Assembly: GCA_026770585.1 (NCBI GenBank)
Contig: MU647111.1
Location: 24,194-34,193, forward strand
DNA length: 10,000 bases
Origin: Baffinella frigidus
Taxonomy: Eukaryota; Cryptophyceae; Cryptomonadales; Baffinellaceae
Reading direction: 5' to 3'
Shown here: positions 5,369-10,000 of the stretch, piece after piece
Layout of the letters: the number at the start of each line of letters is the position of its first letter
How positions within the stretch are numbered: position 1 is the first letter of the stretch
Translations under genes and position numbers: made by a program
The notes under the pieces: model-generated
Told to the model about the DNA's origin: nothing
Seen by the model: only the letters and a program-made list of their open reading frames with translations
Database searches by the model: none

Positions 5369-5485
5369 TTTAATCTACAAGAAAATGGATCCCTATTTGT
5401 TCATAGGAGTTGGACGAAGGTTAATTAGGGCCCTAAGTAAGTTTGATTAGGGCCACCGTCCGGTTTGATAGGCCATTTTCTTTTA
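5369..5485 (+). mobile_element. MITE-like family M2, copy 2
   Basis: Relative of 3391-3508; the core GGAGTTGGACGAAGGTTAATTAGGGCC lies at 5406-5432. The ends are inverted: AAGAAAATGG...CCTAT on the left against ATAGGCCATTTTCTT on the right. This gives the family a terminal inverted repeat of roughly 15-20 bp with small gaps. Confidence 0.6.
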
Positions 5486-5552
5486 AATTAGAGGGATTCA
5501 ATCAATGGCGCGTCCGCGGCGGGTCGGCCACCCGGCTTCCAGAACGTAGCCG

Positions 5553-5780
5553 TTAGGGGGTCAGCGGGCGCTCGCATGGCAAGGCAAGGAAGGCGTCCTG
5601 GGCGTCTCGGGTCCAGCCTCGGGAGCGCACCAGCACCCATCGCGACAGCCGCACCTTCCCCCCCCCCCCCGGGTCCAGCAGCGTGAGAACACCCGTCCAG
5701 TCGTTGACGACCAGCGAGGGGGCGGTCGACTCGCCGCTGGTCAGCCGACTGGCCGCTGCTCCGCCTTCGGAGTGCAACGC
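5553..5780 (-). CDS. Second exon of a possible two-exon gene; W-containing VVNDW motif
   Basis: After a CCCCGGGCAG acceptor the minus strand encodes 75 residues and a TAA. It starts ALHSEGGAAASRLTSGEST, has LVVNDWTGVLTLLD near residues 24-37, then a glycine run in a 13-base G homopolymer (5658-5670), then VRLSRWVLVRSRGWTRDAQD and ends in PLTP. Third positions are strongly G/C rich. VVNDW recalls the pore-loop sequence VVNNW of two-pore channels, but no S5 or S6 helix accompanies it, so the likeness may be chance. The homopolymer is a likely place for a length error, which would shift the frame on one side. Confidence 0.4.
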   Translation of the reverse strand, partial: ALHSEGGAAASRLTSGESTAPSLVVNDWTGVLTLLDPGGGGKVRLSRWVLVRSRGWTRDAQDAFLALPCERPLTP

Positions 5781-6044
5781 CTGCCCGGGGCTCAACGTTT
5801 CAAGGTCTCACCGGAACAGCCCCGCCTTTAGGTCCTTTACACCATAGGCGGACACTGGAACGTGTTCTGCAGGACAGTCCTGCTGTGTTTCTAGCACCGA
5901 ACATTCCGCCCCTCTCTAGCTACGGCGGTACCCTCTCGGTAAAAATCGGGGTGTCTGCCTCAAACGATCAAATTGCTTGCTGGGGGGTTGGTGGTGACTC
6001 GCAGTATGGATAGACGCTGCATTAACAGGCATGAAACTACGGAC

Positions 6045-6128
6045 CTCCAAGAGCTGCAGCAGCTTCGCAGCGAGGCGTTCATTCTTCTCGATCTGGTGCC
6101 GTGCCAGCAGCTGTTCGGAGCCCTCCAT
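6045..6128 (-). CDS. First exon of a possible two-exon gene; helical segment
   Basis: From the ATG at 6126-6128 the minus strand reads MEGSEQLLARHQIEKNERLA and on to KLLQLLE, a charged amphipathic helix with G/C-ending codons, up to a donor GAG|GTCCGT in phase 0. The exon starting at 5780 is also phase 0, so joining the two across a 264-bp intron gives a 103-residue protein. The frame stays open upstream of the ATG to about 6185, and a possible acceptor GCGGCAG lies there, so this may be an internal exon. The plus strand is open across the same bases but shows no splice logic. Family not recognised. Confidence 0.4.
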
Positions 6129-6185
6129 CTTCAGCCAGCAGCCTGCCGCCCCGCCAGAAGCCGCGTCCCCTTCCCCAGCAAGCAC

Positions 6186-6542
6186 TCAGCAGATGAAGTA
6201 TGCGAGATCCCAGTCCTGCCCCCCTCTCTGTTGTTCGCTTGCCTCTCAGTCCTTCCCTCCTCGACCCTCCCGCCGCAGAAACCCGACCCTGCTCTGCGTC
6301 TTAATTTACAACCCTCCCTGCATCGTTTCTCCCTAACAAGTGAAAAGGATGTTCCAAGGGAGACGACTTGCGGTGGCCAAGACGCCTTCCCGCCTCCCCC
6401 AGTGGCAAAGACGGAAGCAAACACATGAAACAAGGCGTTTCAACGAACCCAAACTGCTGAACTTTAAAAACTGCGGCAGAGCCTCAAACAATAACCTGAG
6501 GATTTCGGGGATCTCCGATCTTTCAAGTGCCTGTCTTAATTA
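6186..6542. other. Non-coding stretch upstream of the 6128 gene
   Basis: Pyrimidine-rich on the plus strand (CCTTCCCTCCTCGACCCTCC near 6251). Open frames on both strands lack bias. It could hold the promoter or 5' leader of the minus-strand gene, but no TATA-like or other signal is convincing. A short LERSEIPEIL segment on the minus strand near 6500-6530 precedes a GTTATT and is too weak to call. Confidence 0.25.
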
Positions 6543-7084
6543 AGGGAGTCACGTCCTTTTGTCTTAGTATACGTTGTATACTTGGTGATATACGACTCTG
6601 GGTCGGTGACCTTTCGACATCTTCTTGTCTCGTGTCGCCTCCCGATCCCCCGAGTTGGGAGCATTGATAGACTCAGGGTTGGCCGTTGGGTGGGGGGTCG
6701 GTGAAAATTTTAAAGATGCACCACTCGGGAACCTCGTTTTTCTCGGGAAATTTTGGCATTTTTTCGGCCCAGAAAATTCGCCAGCTCCATTCTCCGGGGG
6801 GGTAAGCACTTAAAAGGCCCAAAATTTTTCGAGCCGAGGCCGTCATATATTTTTTCATTGCCTATGAAAAAGAGCGCTGGGGCCATCATATATTTACTCC
6901 CACCGGCGCCTTTTGGTCGGTTTTCTCGCAAATGTCGTTGTAAGGTTTTCTTTATTCATCACATCCGTCGGTTATGAGCCGCCACGAGAGAGAAGATAAT
7001 CTCGAGGGACCTACCCAGAGTCGTATATCACCAAGTATACAACATACGAAGATTAAAACCTAAAGGACCTAAAGGTGACCCCCT
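6543..7084. mobile_element. 542-bp non-autonomous inverted-repeat element M4
   Basis: The core of the terminal inverted repeat is a perfect 31-bp pair at 6573-6603 and 7013-7043 (GTTGTATACTTGGTGATATA and on). Weaker inverted similarity extends inward to about 6642/6973 and outward to AGGG(A/G)GTCAC at 6543-6552 and its complement at 7075-7084. The inside is AT-rich and holds a direct repeat (GGCCGTCATATATTTTTTCA and GGCCATCATATATTTACTCC). No transposase frame is present, and no clean target duplication was found. Confidence 0.8.
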
Positions 7085-7428
7085 GAACAATAACAAAAAT
7101 AACACACGAGCTCGCGCTGCAAGCATGTCTGCCGTGTACGAGCACGTGGCAACCGCGGATGCCCCATGCTGCGCCCCCGCCACGGCCCCCTGTACATTTA
7201 TGAAGGATATGCTTGCCAGGACCCCCTCTCTTGAGCCGAGTGATCCGAGGTGCTTGGTTTGAAGGCCCGTGGCCGACTGCTCCCTGATCAACGGCGGCGA
7301 CACCGCCTGGATTGTTGCCTCGACGAGATTCGTGCTCTTCATGACGCTGCCCCCCATAGCTCCCACCAATCCCTGGGTATCGCTGCTGTTGCGACTGTTG
7401 CCGCGCCTCCCAGCCTTGCTTTGCGTTT
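7085..7428 (-). CDS. Open coding-like segment of unknown protein, 3' end abutting M4
   Basis: On the minus strand the frame is open from after a TAA near 7427-7429. It includes SSDTQGLVGAMGGSVMKSTN, NLVEATIQAVSPPLIREQS and SREGVLASISFINVQGAVAG, then ADMLAARARVLFLLLF before it enters the inverted repeat of M4, where it stops. Codons are moderately G/C-ending up to about 7115. VLASISFINVQG resembles LTGVTFISVQG at 1222-1301. Possible donors (AAT|GTACAG, CGT|GTGTTA) would end the exon earlier. A plus-strand frame (7250-7438) is also open. Family unknown. Confidence 0.33.
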
Positions 7429-7458
7429 AGACAGATAGGGGGAGCGCGGCCTAAATCC

Positions 7459-7670
7459 TCAACTTGAAACCCTAAACCCTAAACCCTAAAATCAAAAACC
7501 CTAACAGAAACCATAACCCCGAAACTCTGGACCCTAAACCCTAAACCCAAAACCTCAAACCCTCAACCCTCAACCCGAAAAACAAAACCCTAAACCGTAA
7601 ACACTGTACCCTAAACACTAAACTTATTGACCTATTAACACCAAACCTTCAACCCTCAACCATGAACCCT
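7459..7670. repeat. Degenerate telomere-like tract, C-strand orientation
   Basis: CCCTAAA units at the start, then increasingly diverged (CCATAACCCCGAAAC, CACTAAACTTATTG). Confidence 0.88.
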
Positions 7671-7814
7671 TTAGGTCCGTTAGGTTTTAAATGCTCCCAA
7701 CATATGCCAACGACACGCCGTTCCGTAGAAGGGATCTGCAGAGAAAGCATATTTGCTTTCGGATCGCGTTTCGCTCTCCAGTGCAGAGGCTCGTGAAGAG
7801 GGGATACAGGGGGG
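7671..7814. other. Unique island between telomere-like tracts
   Basis: About 140 bp with no coding bias. It holds one small hairpin, GAAAGCA/TGCTTTC (7743-7749 and 7754-7760). Confidence 0.4.
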
Positions 7815-8002
7815 AACCCTAAACCCTAAATCCTAAACCCTACCCTAAACCCTAAACCCTAAACCCTAAACCCTAAACCTCTAACCTCAAACCCTAAACC
7901 CTCAACCCTAAACACCAAACACTAAACCCTAAATCCTAAATCCTAAATCCTAAATCCTAAACCCTAAACCCTAAACCCTAAACCCTAAACCCTAAACTCT
8001 AA
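7815..8002. repeat. Interstitial telomeric repeat (CCCTAAA)n
   Basis: The cleanest telomere-type array in the window: about five perfect units at 7843-7879 and again at about 7962-7998, with CCTAAAT variants between. The exact CCCTAAA heptamer is the Arabidopsis-type telomere repeat, which is also found in many algae. Confidence 0.95.
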
Positions 8003-8023
8003 AAAGTTCGGGGTCGGGGGGGG

Positions 8024-8150
8024 TTGGTGTTTAGGCTTTAGGGTCTAGGTTTTAGGGTTTAGTGTTTACTGTTGAGTTTTTAGCGTTCAGGGCGTAAGGT
8101 TTGGGGCATAGGGTTGAGGGCTTAGGGTTCAGGGTTCAGGGTTTAGGATC
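8024..8150. repeat. Degenerate telomere-like tract, G-strand orientation
   Basis: GTTTAGG/TTTAGGG units run in the direction opposite to 7815-8002. The two arrays are separated by about 20 bp with a G-run, giving a back-to-back arrangement. Confidence 0.88.
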
Positions 8151-8489
8151 ACTCGAATGGCAACCATGATGGGCAGCGTGCCCCCTGTTCAAAGAGTTTG
8201 CCTCGGCGGCGCGGAATATATGTATGCACCCTAGAGTGGCCGACGAGAACCAATCACCTAGTCCCATACATGAACGTCGTAGGATATTTTTGAAAACTGG
8301 ATTTTTTTGAAAACTGAAACTGGCTTGTCTGTCTGTCTGTCTGCTTTCCAGGTTTTCAACCCTAAACTGCCTCAAACTGTCACTTTGTCGGTTTATAAAA
8401 CTGATTGGTGGCCTTCGCTGGTGCTAAACAACAGATCGGAGGTCGTCGCTTGTACTGATCGGCCCCACTAATGCACCCCCACCGAGGCT
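8151..8489. other. Spacer with a (GTCT)n microsatellite
   Basis: TTTTGAAAACTG occurs twice (about 8287 and 8305), followed by four to five GTCT units at 8326-8343. The minus strand has an open frame through here, but it translates the microsatellite and shows no codon bias. No gene is called. Confidence 0.5.
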
Positions 8490-8914
8490 ATGCCTGAACA
8501 GGACCTAAGTAGAGGCCATTTGCACTCTACACGGTGTGCACGGCTTGGGGGTTGGGGTTATGTCGGCATGGCACTTACAGCCGTCCACTGGCCCTCCGTC
8601 GTGTACCAAATCAAGAATCTGGCGTTTGGGATTTACACGGGCTTTTGGGCCATATCCTCCGAATTTAATTTCGGAACAATACATAATCTGTCCCGCTATC
8701 TTAGGCTGCCAAAGCTTACAATACGGGTGGATACACTATTTCAGGCATAAAAGCCAGGCTTGAAATAGCATGAATCTGGACAGAGATGAAAACTCGGAGG
8801 CGAAAAATGGCTCAAGACACATCCTTGGTTTGGTGCTTCGGAGGAGTGTTGGTATGAGTAATGATCTATCCGGAAACAGGAGAGACTCCCCGTCAGGAGC
8901 AGCTCGAGTCCGGG
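8490..8914. other. Spacer with small inverted repeats
   Basis: A plus-strand frame (8490-8750) is open, with a hydrophobic patch (VYQIKNLAFGIYTGFWAI), but its codons are not biased and no splice site or start context supports it. Palindromes TCCGAA/TTCGGA (about 8658-8675) and CTATTTCA/TGAAATAG (8736-8743 and 8761-8768) suggest decayed repeat DNA. Confidence 0.35.
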
Positions 8915-9015
8915 GCTTAGGGTTCAGACTTGAGGATTATGGGTGCAGGGTTCAGTTTCCAGGGTCTAGGTTTAGGGTTTAGGGTTTAGGGTTTAGGATT
9001 TAGGGTTTAGGGGTG
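8915..9015. repeat. Telomere-like tract, G-strand orientation
   Basis: It begins as degenerate GGCTTAGGGTTCAG units and becomes regular TTTAGGG at about 8968-9010. Confidence 0.9.
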
Positions 9016-9223
9016 TTGGTCTCTCTCCAACCCTCCCCCGCCGCACACTTTCAACATTCTTTACTCTTAATGTTCATCAGATAAAAGGACGCCCCTCGCC
9101 CTTCCCCGCGCCGCCTCAGAGCCCTATTCGTAACTCTGTCTCAGTCTTCTGGACGTGCCAGGGATCTCCTCCTCCGTGAGGACTATTCGAAAGCTAACGT
9201 TCTGGGTCCATGGTACACATCCG
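9016..9223. other. Probable 3' flank of the minus-strand coiled-coil gene
   Basis: This lies downstream of the TGA at 9224-9226. No further exon or sure polyadenylation signal was found. Confidence 0.3.
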
Positions 9224-9304
9224 TCAAGTTTCCAGCGCTAGAATCTCCGAGAGCTGCATCATCTCCTCCAGCAAAACCTCCTGCTTCCCGTGATCATGCA
9301 CCAC
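9224..9304 (-). CDS. Coiled-coil protein, last exon
   Basis: After the acceptor GTCTGTGCAG the minus strand reads VVHDHGKQEVLLEEMMQLSE, then ILALET and a TGA at 9224-9226: 26 residues, a leucine-rich amphipathic helix with mostly G/C-ending codons. It starts in phase 0, which fits the exon ending at 9507 (RARQ|VVHD), and helical character continues across the join. The same frame is open further upstream to about 9418, so the acceptor could lie earlier (for example GCGAGCAG). Protein family not recognised. Confidence 0.5.
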   Translation of the reverse strand: MVHDHGKQEVLLEEMMQLSEILALET

Positions 9305-9506
9305 CTGCACAGACGCGCGACGCAGCGCGTCAGCAGAGCAGCACGTGCGACCCTGCTCGCACGTGGATCGCTCACCGGCACGGGCGCTCGTGTCAGCAAC
9401 CGCCGGAGGTGCTCAGCAGAGAGGGAGCATCACCTCATCGGAACATCACCCAGGAACGTGGCAAGATCGTCGAAGTGTTGGTCGAGACGGGATTTGCCAG
9501 GTGGAC

Positions 9507-9633
9507 CTGGCGAGCCCGCTGGGCCTCCACCTGCGCCCTGAGGTTCACGAAGCGCTGCTTCTGTTCCTTGATGTGGCGTTTTTGCTCGCCGGACTTGCGC
9601 AGGACGTCTTGCGCCTCAGTCATGCCCTGCGAC
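9507..9633 (-). CDS. Coiled-coil protein, middle exon
   Basis: This 127-nt exon begins after CTCTCGTTCGCAG and ends at GCCAG|GTCCAC. It reads SQGMTEAQDVLRKSGEQKRH, then IKEQKQRFVNLRAQVEAQRA and ends RARQ: a highly charged, alanine/glutamine/leucine heptad-like helix typical of coiled coils. Codons are G/C-ending. The first base completes a lysine codon whose first two bases (AA) end the exon at 9791, so phases agree at both junctions. The donor GTCCAC is not the best consensus. A different frame just past it is also protein-like (see findings), so the 3' limit is less sure than the 5' one. Confidence 0.55.
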
Positions 9634-9790
9634 CTGCGAACGAGAGACACACCAGTGCTGTTCTCCATCCTCGCTCGAGCACCAGCCCAAGGGGTGATCC
9701 GACCCTCTGCACCTCCCCTGCACCTCCTGAAGTCCTTCTATTCACATCGTGTCAGAATTGCTGAGGAAACCGTCCTTTTATTCCCCCCAC

Positions 9791-9907
9791 TTCCCGTCAA
9801 ACATGATCAAATCTTCGAATCCAGTCAAATAGTTTGGAAACATGACCAAATCTTCCAACCTCGTGACCCTGTTGGACGTCTCCTCGTGGATCGCGGCGCT
9901 TGACGAG
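9791..9907 (-). CDS. Coiled-coil protein, upstream exon
   Basis: On the minus strand, after CTTCCTGATGGAG, the frame reads SSSAAIHEETSNRVTRLEDL, then VMFPNYLTGFEDLIMFDG, and ends at GGGAA|GTGGGG in phase 2, which is the phase required by exon 9507-9633. EDLVMF and EDLIMF form an internal duplication, matched at DNA level by AACATGA(T/C)CAAATCTTC at 9799 and again at 9839. A competing minus-strand frame (VTKRATRRQKRTLCFLMELV) is open to the window edge at 10000, so the upstream exon structure is uncertain. The gene continues beyond the window or starts at an ATG within this exon. Function unknown. Confidence 0.48.
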
Positions 9908-10000
9908 CTCCATCAGGAAGCAAAGGGTTCGTTTCTGACGCCGGGTTGCTCTCTTGGTCACGATGGGGGGCGTGTGTACCTCTATGAGGGACGCAGAGCT

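Noticed and set aside
5973-6428. Plus-strand open frame of 151 codons
   Set aside because: Its proline/serine-rich translation follows a pyrimidine-rich stretch, and its best part is the complement of the helical minus-strand exon at 6045-6128.
7815-8002. True chromosome end
   Set aside because: The array is interrupted by variants and flanked on both sides by more sequence, so it is interstitial.
8490-8750. Plus-strand membrane protein fragment
   Set aside because: It has one hydrophobic patch only, no codon bias, no splice sites, and palindromes run through the frame.
9409-9903. Longest plus-strand open frame (164 codons)
   Set aside because: It is the complement of the minus-strand coiled-coil exons and of two putative introns. 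Its composition (many Cys, Arg and Ser) and lack of splice or start logic mark it as a shadow.

Overview
The window reads as nuclear DNA of a eukaryote, most likely a protist alga or a relative. It is full of plant-type (TTTAGGG)n telomere-like sequence in both orientations, minisatellites, short inverted-repeat elements and small GC-rich coding islands bounded by GT...AG sites. I see no bacterial features: no operons, no ribosome binding sites, no long uninterrupted ORFs, no rRNA or tRNA. A chromerid-like alveolate or a similar alga would fit, but that is a guess and the species cannot be fixed from the sequence.

Every coding island that I believe in lies on the minus strand, so genes read from right to left. 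(1) 9907-9224: three exons in consistent phase giving a Gln/Lys/Glu-rich coiled-coil C-terminus. (2) 7428-7085: an open segment of unknown function that runs into a 542-bp inverted-repeat element. (3) 6128-5553: a possible two-exon gene. (4) 4697-3585: exons whose translation resembles the cytosolic EF-hand-like tail of voltage-gated Na+/Ca2+ channels, with matching splice phases; this is the best functional call. (5) 2876-2781, 1497-1434, 1301-1222, 1029-958, 795-718 and 553-482: small unrecognised exons, two of which (795 and 553) lie in a tandem duplication that carries intron flank as well. Whether groups 4 and 5 form one long gene cannot be told from sequence alone.

The spaces between are repeats. 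A 150-bp nested palindrome (1926-2075) and a 42-bp perfect palindrome (4239-4280) share the same terminal 19 bp, and each has its own 4-bp flanking direct repeat, which marks them as inserted elements. There are three further inverted-repeat or MITE-like elements or families (3391-3508 with 5369-5485; 5055-5190; 6543-7084), a 111-bp minisatellite (2219-2662), a 26-bp tandem repeat, and a dispersed palindrome-bearing family (102-345, 1319-1393, 3769-3950). Telomere-like tracts occupy parts of 1029-1202, 3019-3192, 4704-4906, 7459-8150 and 8915-9015; they are interstitial and change direction several times. In this picture small exons sit in a sea of repeat-filled introns and intergenic DNA. All exon models were read by eye, without transcript data or database search.
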